Positions 50,410 to 59,390 of a DNA stretch of 64,000 nucleotides are shown in pieces. The position numbers and the translations under genes were made by a program. The stretch lies in assembly GCA_038146785.1 (NCBI GenBank), contig JAYQSI010000019.1, positions 124,001-188,000 on the forward strand, given 5' to 3'. Position 1 is the first letter of the stretch; every line of letters starts with the position of its first letter. The DNA comes from VMDJ01 sp038146785 (lineage in GTDB: Bacteria; Pseudomonadota; Gammaproteobacteria; Chromatiales; Chromatiaceae). The notes beneath the pieces are model-generated. The model saw only the letters and a list, made by a program, of their open reading frames with translations, had not been told where the DNA came from and made no database searches.

Positions 50410-52032
50410 GTGATCACGTCCGGTGCTTTTCGACCGGTAATCGCTTCAATCTGACTGACCTCTGCAGCTATCGCAACCAATTCGCTAAGTGCTTCTTCGC
50501 TCGGAAGATGCTGCTTGCTGATATCCGCTTCATATCGCTCTAAATAAACACGGAATGGTCGCGCCTTGCGTACCTGTTCCTGATAGTCGGAAAACCAATC
50601 GAGCGCCATCACTAAAGCCAATACGTAGGCCTTGATGCGATGACACTGAGTTATCGATTGGATCTGTGTAGGAAAAGTTATCGGCATAGCTGACTTCACG
50701 ACCGTGAAGTTGCGAACCAATCAGCTTGGGTAGCTGAGCTTCTAGTTGTTCCATGACGGTCTTAGCTTTATCGCTTTCAACCTCTTCATAGTCATGACGT
50801 ACATAATAGTTACGACCATAAGTTGCCCAATGCTCATCCAGAATGCTTTGCACGCTAGTGCCTTTCTTTGCGATGAGATTTAGCCAAGCGAGCACCGCCC
50901 ATAAGCCGTCTTTTTCACGCACATGGTTTGAACCTGTACCAAAACTCTCTTCACCACAAAAAGCGATGCGACCAGCATCGAGGAGATTGCCGAAGAACTT
51001 CCAACCGGTTGGCGTCTCGAAACATTCAATACCTAGCTTTTCAGCAACGCGATCGGTGGCCTGGCTGGTTGGCATGGAGCGCGCCACACCTGGAATGCCA
51101 TTTTTATACGCCGGAAACAAAGTCGCGTTTGCCGCCAAGATGGCCAAGCTGTCGCTGGGCACGACAAAACAGTTCTTACCAAGAATCATATTGCGATCAC
51201 CGTCGCCATCTGATGCCGCAGCAAAGTCGAGCGCATCGTTACCTTGGGTCATTGCGAGCAATTCTTTGGCATGCGCAAGGTTTGGATCAGGATGTCCGCC
51301 ACCAAAGTCGGGTAGCGGTATGCCATTGATGACTGTGCCTGCTGCAGCACCTAATCGATTCTCAAGTAGCTCAATCGCATAAGGTCCAGTGACCGCATGC
51401 ATGGCATCAAAGGCGAAGCGGAAGTCGCTCGCGATTAGGTTTCGAATAGCATCGAAATCAAACTCGGTTTCTAGAAGATCGGCATAGTCTTTGACCGGAT
51501 CGATGATCTCGATGGTCATATCGCCAAGCGTTTGAGTGCCGAGTGTATTCAGGTCAATGTCATCAGTAGAAAGTGTTTTATAGCGCTCAATGACTTGTGA
51601 GCGAGCAAAGATAGCCTCAGTGACAGACTCTGGAGCTGGGCCGCCATTACTCACATTAAATTTAATGCCAAAGTCGCCTTTGGGGCCGCCCGGGTTGTGA
51701 CTTGCGGATAACACTAAGCCGCCATTTGCCGAGTATTTTCGAATCACAGCCGACGTTGCTGGTGTTGAGAGTAAGCCTTTATGACCAACTAAACATCGAG
51801 CAACACCATTGGCGGCGGCCATCTTTAAGATCGTTTGAATTGCGGTGTCGTTGTAATAACGACCATCACCACCAATCACCAATAAGCCACCAGCTAAATC
51901 AGCTTGGGTGTCAAAGATGCTTTGAACAAAGTTCTCTAGGTAGTGCTTGCCTTGAAAAACACTGACTTTTTTACGCAAGCCAGAGGTGCCTGGCTTTTGA
52001 TCTTTGAAAGGGGTGGTGGCAACGATGTCCAT
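50406..52032 (-). pseudogene. pgm: Phosphoglucomutase (alpha-D-glucose-phosphate specific), frameshift near the C-terminus
   Basis: Pgm interconverts glucose-1- and glucose-6-phosphate, supplying UDP-glucose for glycans. The main frame (52032 to 50530) has KPGTSGLRKKVSVFQ, GLVLSASHNPGGPKGDFGIKF with the phosphoserine loop near residue 118, AASDGDGDRNMI for Mg2+, CGEESFGTGSNHVREKDGLWAVL and RLVFRLSGTGTQGAT, then goes out of frame. The other frame supplies the missing end RVYLERYEADISKQHL and ends DVIT at 50406. One extra base in CC on the minus strand (50552-50553 on plus, CGGAAT) causes the break; without it GATIRVYLERYE is restored. GGAGCC precedes the ATG at 52032. The loss removes about 50 C-terminal residues, part of the phosphate-binding domain. 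Confidence 0.87.
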
Positions 52033-52166
52033 GTTGGAGGCTCCGAAAAATCCTGATGTGATTTCATCACACCTTGGACATGAAACGAAGGGTCGATATC
52101 TGATCCATCACTCGCTACAATCGCGCGCTCATGAACGGGCATTGCCCCAATTTAAAGGTGAAAGGC

Positions 52167-52406
52167 ATGAAAGAAGTAAAAAAGACATCCGAGTACACCA
52201 TTTACCAAAAGCGTAACGGTCGTCACGCGGTAAAAGGTTCTAACGGTTACGTAAACGGCGAAGAGAAGGCAAAGATCTTGTTGGCTGAAGGCTTGATCAA
52301 ATTGACTGAGCCTCGTCCAGTTGAAGAAGCGCCTGCAGAAGAAGCAGAAGCTGAAGCACCAGCAGAGGCAGAAGCAGCTGAAGGTGGCGAAGAAGCTGAG
52401 GCGTAA
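52167..52406 (+). CDS. Small conserved protein with an acidic Ala/Glu-rich tail
   Basis: A 79-residue protein from ATG 52167 with AAAGGTGAAAGGC just upstream. Residues 1-45 look folded and conserved (EYTIYQKRNGRHAVKG, NGEEKAKILLAEGLI), a pattern I associate with unnamed gammaproteobacterial proteins. The rest is a low-complexity tail of Pro, Ala and Glu, strongly acidic. An opening at 52131 adds 12 residues without support. No function known. It sits alone between pgm and htpG and ends in a strong terminator. Confidence 0.65.
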   Translation: MKEVKKTSEYTIYQKRNGRHAVKGSNGYVNGEEKAKILLAEGLIKLTEPRPVEEAPAEEAEAEAPAEAEAAEGGEEAEA

Positions 52407-52423
52407 TCCTCACTTTGCTCGAA

Positions 52424-52450
52424 GAGCCCGGATTTTTCCGGGCTTTTTTT
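52424..52450 (+). terminator. Terminator upstream of htpG
   Basis: AGCCCGG-ATTTTT-CCGGGCT followed by eight T residues. Confidence 0.88.
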
Positions 52451-52473
52451 TACCCAAAATTCATCCGAACTCA

Positions 52474-52502
52474 CTTGAAAAGTCCTGAAGTGACCTCATT
52501 TA
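52474..52502 (+). promoter_or_regulatory. Heat-shock (sigma-32) promoter of htpG
   Basis: CTTGAAA (52474-52480), 14 bases, CTCATTTA (52495-52502): a full -35 match and seven of eight to the sigma-32 -10 (CCCATnTA). A start near 52,509 would lie about 50 bases before the htpG ATG. HtpG is a known sigma-32 target in related bacteria. Confidence 0.7.
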
Positions 52503-52559
52503 GAGGGTGAATTCATAAATTAGCGCTTAATGCGCAGAAAACCTGGGAGAAAAGCGACG

Positions 52560-54479
52560 ATGTCGGCTACCGCGCAAAAAGAAACCCTCGATTTCCAAGC
52601 AGAAGTCAGCCAAGTGCTGAATCTGGTGATCCGCTCACTCTATTCGAATAAAGAAATCTTTCTTCGTGAGCTGGTCTCGAATGCATCTGATGCAGCTGAA
52701 AAGTTACGCTTCGAGGCGCTGAGTAACGATGCGCTCTATGAAGAAGATCCAAATCTTAAAATCCGTATCTCAGTAGATGCTGACGCAAAAACGGTCACGA
52801 TTGAAGATAACGGCATTGGTATGAGTCGAACCGAGGTCGGCGAGACGATCGGCACCATCGCCAGCTCAGGCACCAAGAAGTTCTTGCAGAACCTCTCTGG
52901 TGATCAGGCAAAAGACTCTGCATTGATCGGTCAGTTTGGTGTGGGTTTCTATTCCGCGTTTATCGTGGCGGATCGTGTGGTGCTCGAAACGCGTCGTGCG
53001 GGCATGAATGCCGATGAAGGTGTGCGCTGGGAATCAGCTGGTGAGGGCAGCTACACCATTGAGAATATCGATAAGCCATCTCGTGGTACCAAGATCACAT
53101 TGCATTTGCGTGAAGATGAGGCGGAGTTCGCGGATAAGTGGCGCCTGCGTAACATCATTAACAAGTTCTCTGATCACATCGCAATGTCAGTTGAGATGCT
53201 GAGTGATCCAACGCCTGAGTTCGATGAGGACGGCAAAGAGAAACCATCGGATAAAAAGCCAGAGTGGGAGCAGGTCAACACAGGTACCGCGCTATGGATG
53301 CGTAATAAGTCGGATGTGTCAGACGAGGAATACCAAGAGTTCTATAAACACATCTCGCATGACTTCGAAGATGCGATGACATGGGCGCATAACCGCGTGG
53401 AAGGCTCACATGAGTACACCACTTTGTTGTATGTGCCGAGTAAGGCTCCGTTTGATCTGTGGGATCGTGAGCAGCGCCATGGCGTTAAGTTGTATGTGCG
53501 TCGCGTATTCATCATGGATGAAGCTGAGAAGCTGATGCCGCATTACTTACGCTTTGTGAAAGGCGTGGTCGATTCTGATGATCTACCGCTAAACGTTTCA
53601 CGTGAGATTCTTCAAGCGGATAAAAAGATCGACAGTATCCGCAGCGGTAACGTTAAACGCGTGCTGGGCATGCTTGAGAAGTTAGCTAAAGATGATGCTG
53701 AGAAGTATCAATCTTTCTGGAATCAGTTCGGTAATGTGCTGAAAGAAGGTCCGGGAGAGGATTTCGCCAATAAAGAGAAGATTGGTGGTCTGCTGCGCTT
53801 CGCGTCAACCAAGTCAGATTCTAAAGATCAGGATGTTTCGTTTGATGCCTATATCGAACGTATGGCGGAGAAGCAGGACAAGATCTATTACATCACGGCA
53901 GATACCTTGTCCGCGGCTAAAAATAGCCCACACCTTGAGGTCTTCAAAAAGAAAGATATCGAGGTCTTGCTATTAACCGATCGTGTTGACGAATGGTTTG
54001 TCTCGCACTTTACCGAGTACAAAGGCAAGAAACTTCAGTCTGTCGCTAAGGGTGCGCTAGACCTGGGTGAGCTGGAAGATAAAGCGGATAAGGAAAAGGC
54101 AGAGAAAGCAGCGGAAGACAATAAAGGCTTACTTGAGCGCGTGAAGAATGCGTTGGGTGAGCAGGTGAAGGAATCCCGTGTGTCGACCCGATTGACCGAC
54201 TCGCCAGCTTGTTTGGTAGTAGATGACTACGAGATGAGTCAAAACTTGGCGCGCGTGCTTAAGCAAATGGGCCAAGACGCTCCGATGCCGGTGCCGGTGA
54301 TTGAGCTGAATCTGGAACATCCATTACTTAAGCGTATGGATGCTGAGGCAGATGAAGATAAGTTCAATGATTTGGCGCAAGTCATCTTTGATCAGGCATT
54401 GCTTGCAGAAGGAGGTCAGCTAGAGGACCCTGCAAGTTTTGTGCATCGCTTGAATCGATTGCTACTGGAACTGCAATAA
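52560..54479 (+). CDS. htpG: Molecular chaperone HtpG (Hsp90)
   Basis: HtpG is the bacterial Hsp90: an ATP-driven dimeric chaperone. The 639-residue product shows the GHKL ATPase domain (SLYSNKEIFLRELVSNASDAAEKLR, IEDNGIGMSRTEVGETIGTIA, GQFGVGFYSAFIVADRVVLETR), the middle domain (LYVRRVFIMDEAEKLMPHYLRFVKGVVDSDDLPLNVSRE with the catalytic Arg) and the C-terminal dimerisation domain ending LLLELQ. ATG 52560 (MSATAQKETLDF) with GGGAGA upstream is chosen over 52530. Single gene, sigma-32 promoter and terminator. Confidence 0.98.
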   Translation: MSATAQKETLDFQAEVSQVLNLVIRSLYSNKEIFLRELVSNASDAAEKLRFEALSNDALYEEDPNLKIRISVDADAKTVTIEDNGIGMSRTEVGETIGTIASSGTKKFLQNLSGDQAKDSALIGQFGVGFYSAFIVADRVVLETRRAGMNADEGVRWESAGEGSYTIENIDKPSRGTKITLHLREDEAEFADKWRLRNIINKFSDHIAMSVEMLSDPTPEFDEDGKEKPSDKKPEWEQVNTGTALWMRNKSDVSDEEYQEFYKHISHDFEDAMTWAHNRVEGSHEYTTLLYVPSKAPFDLWDREQRHGVKLYVRRVFIMDEAEKLMPHYLRFVKGVVDSDDLPLNVSREILQADKKIDSIRSGNVKRVLGMLEKLAKDDAEKYQSFWNQFGNVLKEGPGEDFANKEKIGGLLRFASTKSDSKDQDVSFDAYIERMAEKQDKIYYITADTLSAAKNSPHLEVFKKKDIEVLLLTDRVDEWFVSHFTEYKGKKLQSVAKGALDLGELEDKADKEKAEKAAEDNKGLLERVKNALGEQVKESRVSTRLTDSPACLVVDDYEMSQNLARVLKQMGQDAPMPVPVIELNLEHPLLKRMDAEADEDKFNDLAQVIFDQALLAEGGQLEDPASFVHRLNRLLLELQ

Positions 54480-54480
54480 G

Positions 54481-54506
54481 AAAAGCCGGCGTAAGCCGGC
54501 TTTTTT
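54481..54506. terminator. Terminator between htpG and the GGDEF genes
   Basis: AAGCCGGC-GTAA-GCCGGCTT followed by T-run; A-run on the other side, so it also serves the convergent GGDEF gene, whose stop lies inside it. Confidence 0.88.
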
Positions 54507-55464
54507 AATGGGTGGTTAATTCGTTGGGTTCGAGTTGATCGACTAAGAAGTGGTCCGACGACTGTTTGGCTTGTAAAAGCAGATCGCCGACACGATCAAT
54601 CACGCTGTCAGCATTTACTTTGTAATCCTTGATATCAGCGACAGGCAATACGCCAAGTGCCATGCTTGATGCAGATGTGTTCTCTTGTTGAGTCAGACCT
54701 GCGATGACCTGATTAAAGTTACTTTGCAGCTGACGGTGATAGTTAATCGACCGTTGCTTATCTAGATCGTAGCTTACCGTGATGAAGCGAGCAGGGCCGT
54801 TGTGCGCAATCATTTCGCCTGCACGGGTAAAGGAACGACTCATGGTGTCTGATAGTACCTGCAGAAGCACGTTACTCAGGTTTTGGCTAAAAGTTGCCTC
54901 AATCTGATCAAAGTTATTCACCTCAATCATGGAAATCATCAAGTTATGCGAGCTTGGCTGTGTTTTTTGAAAGCTGTTATTTAGCGATTGACGCAAATAG
55001 CTCTCGGTATACAGGCCGGTTAAAGCATCGGTTTTTTCGCTGTGAATCTTTTCGTTGACCTGACGCAAGCGCGACTCAATTCGACTACGCAGACGTAAAG
55101 GGTTGCTCGTTTTCTTAACAACATCGGTAGCCCCTTTATCCATCGCTTGTACTTCAAGCGCAAGGTTGTCTGCGGTTGTATAGCAGATGATTGGGGTGTC
55201 TCGAAACTCGTCGCTTTCGCGCAGTTGTTGGCAAAGCGCTAGGTTTTCAGGTCTATCAAGTCCGATAGAAATAATGAACAGATCGGAGTCGATAGCATCC
55301 TCAAGGTTGTGAAGGCTTTTTAAGCACGATAGATCACCGAGGTCACCGAGTTGCTCACACAAGAAATTCAACGCTTTGGTGTCGGCCTCAACGATCGTGA
55401 TGTGCGGCGGGGGCGTTGTTATCGATGGTTTATTGCTCAACATGCTTTCAACCGAGGTACTCAT
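54505..55464 (-). CDS. REC-GGDEF-like protein, both domains degenerate
   Basis: A 319-residue protein. The N-terminal receiver-like domain (ITIVEADTKALNFLCEQLGDL; acceptor region DLFIISIGLDRPEN) lacks a clean phospho-acceptor motif. The C-terminal half follows the diguanylate cyclase fold (KTDALTGLYTESYLRQSLNN, ISMIEVNNFDQIEATF), but the active-site GGDEF is replaced by NGPARF and the metal Asp of the first motif by Glu, so it cannot make c-di-GMP. AGGAG precedes the ATG nine bases after the stop of the active-looking partner. It may act as a regulator or heterodimer partner of the neighbouring cyclase. Confidence 0.78.
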   Translation of the reverse strand: MSTSVESMLSNKPSITTPPPHITIVEADTKALNFLCEQLGDLGDLSCLKSLHNLEDAIDSDLFIISIGLDRPENLALCQQLRESDEFRDTPIICYTTADNLALEVQAMDKGATDVVKKTSNPLRLRSRIESRLRQVNEKIHSEKTDALTGLYTESYLRQSLNNSFQKTQPSSHNLMISMIEVNNFDQIEATFSQNLSNVLLQVLSDTMSRSFTRAGEMIAHNGPARFITVSYDLDKQRSINYHRQLQSNFNQVIAGLTQQENTSASSMALGVLPVADIKDYKVNADSVIDRVGDLLLQAKQSSDHFLVDQLEPNELTTH

Positions 55465-55473
55465 TATTCGCTC

Positions 55474-56477
55474 CTAGGCTGCGCCTGCGCCTTGTTGTAC
55501 AAGCTGTTGATCAATCAACTGGCTGTGAATCTGATCTCGGCCGTTTCGCTTTGAGATATACATTTGCTCATCTGCTTGCTCAATCAATTGCTTGATGGTT
55601 TCAAGTGGCTCAACGTTGTTAGCGCTTTTAGCGGTACTCATATCCAAGATGGCTACGCCAATTGATAGGGTGATGCGTGTTTTTACGCCATCAAGCTCGA
55701 TATGAATGTCTTCTACAGCTTTCGCTAGCTTACTGGTGTGAGCATCGACAGATGCAGGTGTTGGTGAGGTGCTCAGGGCAATGAATTCATCCCCTGCAAA
55801 GCGTCCAATGACTTCACCTTCACGCGCGAAGGATGCTTTCAGTGTTTTTGCGACCAACTTAATAACTTTGTCACCAGCGAGGTGTCCGTAGGTGTCGTTG
55901 TAATGTTTGAAGTGGTCGATATCAAACAAGTACAAGCCCATGCAGTAGCCCATACGAGCGGCACGTTTAAATTCTGCTGCAGCATGCTCAAGAAAAGCAT
56001 GACGATTGAATAACTGACTTAAGCCATCGCGTTGGGCAGTTTCTTGCAATTGGTCATAAAGGCTTTTGTTTTGCAGGTGAACCTGAATGCGCATTTGTAA
56101 GCGGAAGAAACTAATTGGCTTTTCGATAAAGTCGTTAGCGCCTGCATCAAAGGCGAGCTTCTCCAGTTGAGGATCATTGAAGCTCGAATAAATCAGGATG
56201 GGTAGGAAGTCACGATTAAAACGCTCACGGACTTGGGTGCAGAATTCAACGCCATGCATTTCTTTCATCATCATGTCGGTGATGATGGCATCTACGCAAC
56301 CGTGACCATCAAGATAGCTCAGCGCATCTTGCGGGATTGCCAAAATCGACAACGCGACCTAACGGTTTTAAGGCTTCTTTGAGGGTGGCGCGGGTGCTGT
56401 CATCGTCTTCTACGACCATGATGCACGGTGTCATTCCACTGACTTCAGCAGCGATGTTGTCTGCAGTTAATTCCATA
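55474..56477 (-). pseudogene. Response regulator with GGDEF diguanylate cyclase domain, one frameshift
   Basis: A PleD-like response regulator. The N-terminal receiver begins at ATG 56477: CIMVVEDDDSTRATLKEALKPLGRVVDFG, then jumps frame near 56,335 into PQDALSYLDGHGCVDAIITDMMMKEMHG (phospho-acceptor Asp), YSSFND and FIEKPIS. The output domain has RDGLSQLFNRHAFLEHAAAEF, LFDIDHFKHYNDTYGH, and RFAGDEFIALS, an AGDEF active site with the catalytic residues present. The usual RxxD inhibitory site is REGE, so product inhibition is doubtful. The break is one extra C in CCC at about 56336-56338; with two Cs FGNPQDALSYL is restored. Without repair, translation from an internal ATG (56352) would lack the first receiver strands. 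Confidence 0.82.
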
Positions 56478-56488
56478 ATTTTTCGCGA

Positions 56489-56522
56489 AAAAAAGGGGTT
56501 CCCACTATTGAGAACCCCTTAA
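56489..56522 (-). terminator. Terminator of glcB
   Basis: On the minus strand AAGGGGTTC-TCAATAGTGG-GAACCCCTT followed by T residues, about 40 bases past the glcB stop. Confidence 0.8.
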
Positions 56523-56563
56523 CGGCAGAAAAAGCCTTTATTTAGCTGATTTTGATGAAATTT

Positions 56564-58762
56564 TTAGAAGAATCTCATCACCGGCGCTTGAACTAAGTCA
56601 TTGAATGCCATGTTCTTTAAGCTCAGGCGCATGGCGTGGAGTACAGGCTCGGTGTAACCACTTGGTACTTCACGGCCACGGAAAACCAATTGCTTTGAGC
56701 TTTCGAAGGCGTAGCCCTGATAAGTCGGTGCGATCGGGGTGTATGTCGGGTCATTCGCGTTCTGACCATCGACAACTTTGGCCATGCGGCGCATAGCCTC
56801 GATGATTTGCTTCTCGTTTACCCATCCGTGATACAGCCAGTTAGCAATGTGCTGGCTTGAAATGCGCAATGTTGCACGGTCTTCCATCAAGCCGGTGTCT
56901 GAGATATCAGGTACTTTTGAGCAGCCCACACCTTGATCAATCCAACGAACAACGTAGCCCAAGATGCCCTGACAGTTGTTGTCGAGCTCTTGCTGAATCT
57001 CTTCAGCTGAGTAGGTGCCAGTTGCCAAAGGTAGAGTGAGAAGATCATCCAGTGAGGCAAGACCGCGTTGCTTTACTTTCTCTTGCTCAGCCCAGACATC
57101 AACTTGGTGGTAATGAATGGCGTGTAAAGTCGCAGCCGTTGGAGAGGGCACCCAAGCACAGTTAGCACCGGTTTTAGGGTGCGCGACTTTCTGCTCAACC
57201 ATAGCAGCCATTTCGTCTGGCATTGCCCACATGCCTTTACCGATCTGCGCTTTGCCGCTTAGGCCGCAAGCTAGACCGATATCTACGTTCCAGTCTTCAT
57301 AAGCTTTGATCCAGGCTTGGGTTTTCATCTCAGCTTTACGAACCACTGGGCCTGCCATCATGGCGGTATGGATTTCATCGCCAGTGCGATCGAGGAAGCC
57401 GGTATTGATGAAGATCAGACGCTCACGCGCAGCATGAATACATGCCTTGAGGTTAACCGTGGTGCGCTTCTCCTCGTCCATCAAGCCAATCTTAAGTGTG
57501 TTGCGATCAAGGCCGAGCGCATCTTCAACCTTACCGAAGAGTTCAACTGCAAAAGCGACTTCTTCTGGGCCATGCATTTTTGGCTTAACGATATAAACCG
57601 AACCTTCGCGGCTGTTTTGATGCTGACCATTACCTTGAAGGTCATGCATCGCGATCATGCTGGTGATAAGTGCGTCGAGTTGACCTTCGAAAACTTGATC
57701 GCCATTGGCATCGAGAACCGCAGGGGTTGTCATCAAGTGACCGACATTACGCACTAAGATAAGCGCGCGACCAGGTAACACTAATAAAGAGCCATCTGTA
57801 CCGATGTACTCACGATCTTCATTCAAGGTGCGGGTAAAGCTTTTATCGCCTTTCTTAACTTGAGTGCTCAAGTCACCTTTCATTAAGCCTAGCCAGTTAC
57901 GGTACACCAAGGTTTTATCTTCACCATCAACTGCAGCTACTGAGTCTTCACAGTCTTGGATAACAGTCGCGGCAGATTCAAAGATGACATCACAAACGCC
58001 AGATGAGCTGTTCTTGCCGATAGGGTGGTCACGATTGATATGTAACTCGATGTAACGTCCGTTTTGTACGAGCAGTACGAGTGATGGATTGCTTTCATCG
58101 CCTTGATAACCGGCGAACTGATTGTTATCAGCCAATGTGGTATCGCCAGCGTTTGTTGCAATGTTTAACGTGCCTTTATTGATGCTAAAGCCAGTGATGC
58201 TGGCATAGTCTTCGCCGTTAGCGAGTGGGCAGAAGGTTTTCAGAAGATCATTGGTGTAAGCCACAACAGCAGCAGCACGTTTTTCATCTAAGCCTTTACC
58301 GCTTGCAGGTGCTTCCGGCAGCATGTCAGAACCGTACACAGCGTCATACACAGAGCCCCAGCGTGCGTTAGCTGCATTCAATGCATAGCGAGCGTTATTA
58401 ACCGGTACAACAAGTTGAGGTGCAGCGGTTGTTGCGATTTCAGCATCAACATTCTTAGTGCTGATAGAGAAGTCAGCCACTTCATCAACTAAGTAACCAA
58501 TCTCTTTTAAGAAGGCCTTATAGCTTGCGACGGTGTAGTCATTTGACTGATGCCACTCATCGATTTGATGCTGTAATTGAGCACGCTTTTGCAGCAAAGC
58601 ACGATTCTTCGGCGCGCATTCAGCAAAAAGTTTTGCCATCGATTCGAAGAAGGCTGAAGCGTCAATGCCAGTGCCAGGCAGCGCATCGTTGACGAGGAAG
58701 TCATGCAAGCCTTTCTCGATTTTGATGCCAGCAACGTCGATGTAGTGTGTTGAGGTGCTCAT
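56564..58762 (-). CDS. glcB: Malate synthase G
   Basis: Condenses glyoxylate and acetyl-CoA to malate, completing the glyoxylate cycle or glycolate use. The 732-residue product is of the monomeric G type. Conserved TLVYRNWLGLMKGDL, GRALILVRNVGHLMTTPAVL, SVYIVKPKMHGPEEVAFAVELFGKVEDALGL, RTTVNLKACIHAARERLIFINTGFLDRTGDEIHT, GLACGLSGKAQIGKGMWAMPDEM and GANCAWVPSPTAATLHAIHYH are visible. Catalytic Arg and Asp of the RTTVNLKAC and GDEIHT segments are present. ATG 58762 (MSTSTHYIDVAGIKI) is preferred over 58780. Its own promoter/operator-like region and terminator indicate single-gene transcription. Confidence 0.97.
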   Translation of the reverse strand: MSTSTHYIDVAGIKIEKGLHDFLVNDALPGTGIDASAFFESMAKLFAECAPKNRALLQKRAQLQHQIDEWHQSNDYTVASYKAFLKEIGYLVDEVADFSISTKNVDAEIATTAAPQLVVPVNNARYALNAANARWGSVYDAVYGSDMLPEAPASGKGLDEKRAAAVVAYTNDLLKTFCPLANGEDYASITGFSINKGTLNIATNAGDTTLADNNQFAGYQGDESNPSLVLLVQNGRYIELHINRDHPIGKNSSSGVCDVIFESAATVIQDCEDSVAAVDGEDKTLVYRNWLGLMKGDLSTQVKKGDKSFTRTLNEDREYIGTDGSLLVLPGRALILVRNVGHLMTTPAVLDANGDQVFEGQLDALITSMIAMHDLQGNGQHQNSREGSVYIVKPKMHGPEEVAFAVELFGKVEDALGLDRNTLKIGLMDEEKRTTVNLKACIHAARERLIFINTGFLDRTGDEIHTAMMAGPVVRKAEMKTQAWIKAYEDWNVDIGLACGLSGKAQIGKGMWAMPDEMAAMVEQKVAHPKTGANCAWVPSPTAATLHAIHYHQVDVWAEQEKVKQRGLASLDDLLTLPLATGTYSAEEIQQELDNNCQGILGYVVRWIDQGVGCSKVPDISDTGLMEDRATLRISSQHIANWLYHGWVNEKQIIEAMRRMAKVVDGQNANDPTYTPIAPTYQGYAFESSKQLVFRGREVPSGYTEPVLHAMRLSLKNMAFNDLVQAPVMRFF

Positions 58763-58796
58763 GCGAAACCCTTTCTGCAAATGAAATTAACCATTG

Positions 58797-58832
58797 CAGA
58801 CTAATGAGTCTGAGAAGCGTTTTCGCATTATA
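58797..58832 (-). promoter_or_regulatory. Candidate promoter -10 and operator of glcB
   Basis: On the minus strand a perfect TATAAT (58832-58827). Just downstream, about 8-23 bases past the expected start, a perfect CAGACT-AATG-AGTCTG inverted repeat (58797-58812) sits where a repressor would block. No strong -35 is at 17 bases, which fits a regulated promoter. Prediction. Confidence 0.45.
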
Positions 58833-58907
58833 TTTTTCAATGTTGCGCGTATGTCTTGATCGCTGCTTTATGCTTAGCACATCACCATCATCGAGAGATT
58901 TAGACCA

Positions 58908-59387
58908 ATGACTGAAAAGGTAATTGCAACCGCAGATCTATCTGACGAGCTAGGTAAAGACGCGCAGGTGTTAGCGCCTCATTGGAATAACTACGGCGGC
59001 AATGTCGCGTTTTCTGGACCTGCTGCCACTGTGCGTTGTCACGATGACAACAGCAAGGTGCGTGAAATGTTAGAAACCCCGGGGAATGGTCGGGTGCTCT
59101 TTGTGAATGGCGGTGGTTCTACTCAGTGTGCATTACTGGGCGACATGCTGGGTGATCTAGCGGTGAAAAACGGTTGGGCGGGCATTATCGTTCACGGATG
59201 TGTACGTGATTCAGCCGCTTTACTGAAATTACCCTTAGGCGTTAAAGCGCGCGGCACCCATCCGCAGAAAAGCGTGAAAGGTGGTCAGGGTGATACCGAG
59301 GTAACGATTGCCTGTTGTGGCGCTGTGGTTGCACCAGGCGACATGATCTATGCCGACGAAGACGGCATTCTTGTGGTGCGCCAGTAA
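58908..59387 (+). CDS. rraA: RraA family protein (regulator of RNase E activity)
   Basis: A 159-residue RraA-like protein: ATADLSDELGKDAQVLAPHW, GGNVAFSGPAATVRCHDDNSKVREML, GRVLFVNGGGSTQCALLGDML, GWAGIIVHGCVRDSAALLKLPLGVKARGTHP and CGAVVAPGDMIYADEDGILVV. In enterics RraA binds the C-terminal region of RNase E and inhibits it. Related proteins are class II aldolases acting on 4-hydroxy-4-methyl-2-oxoglutarate; the key G..RD.D.../R-D region is VRDSAALL. Length and pattern favour RraA. Convergent with the LysR gene, three bases apart. Confidence 0.9.
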   Translation: MTEKVIATADLSDELGKDAQVLAPHWNNYGGNVAFSGPAATVRCHDDNSKVREMLETPGNGRVLFVNGGGSTQCALLGDMLGDLAVKNGWAGIIVHGCVRDSAALLKLPLGVKARGTHPQKSVKGGQGDTEVTIACCGAVVAPGDMIYADEDGILVVRQ

Positions 59388-59390
59388 AGC

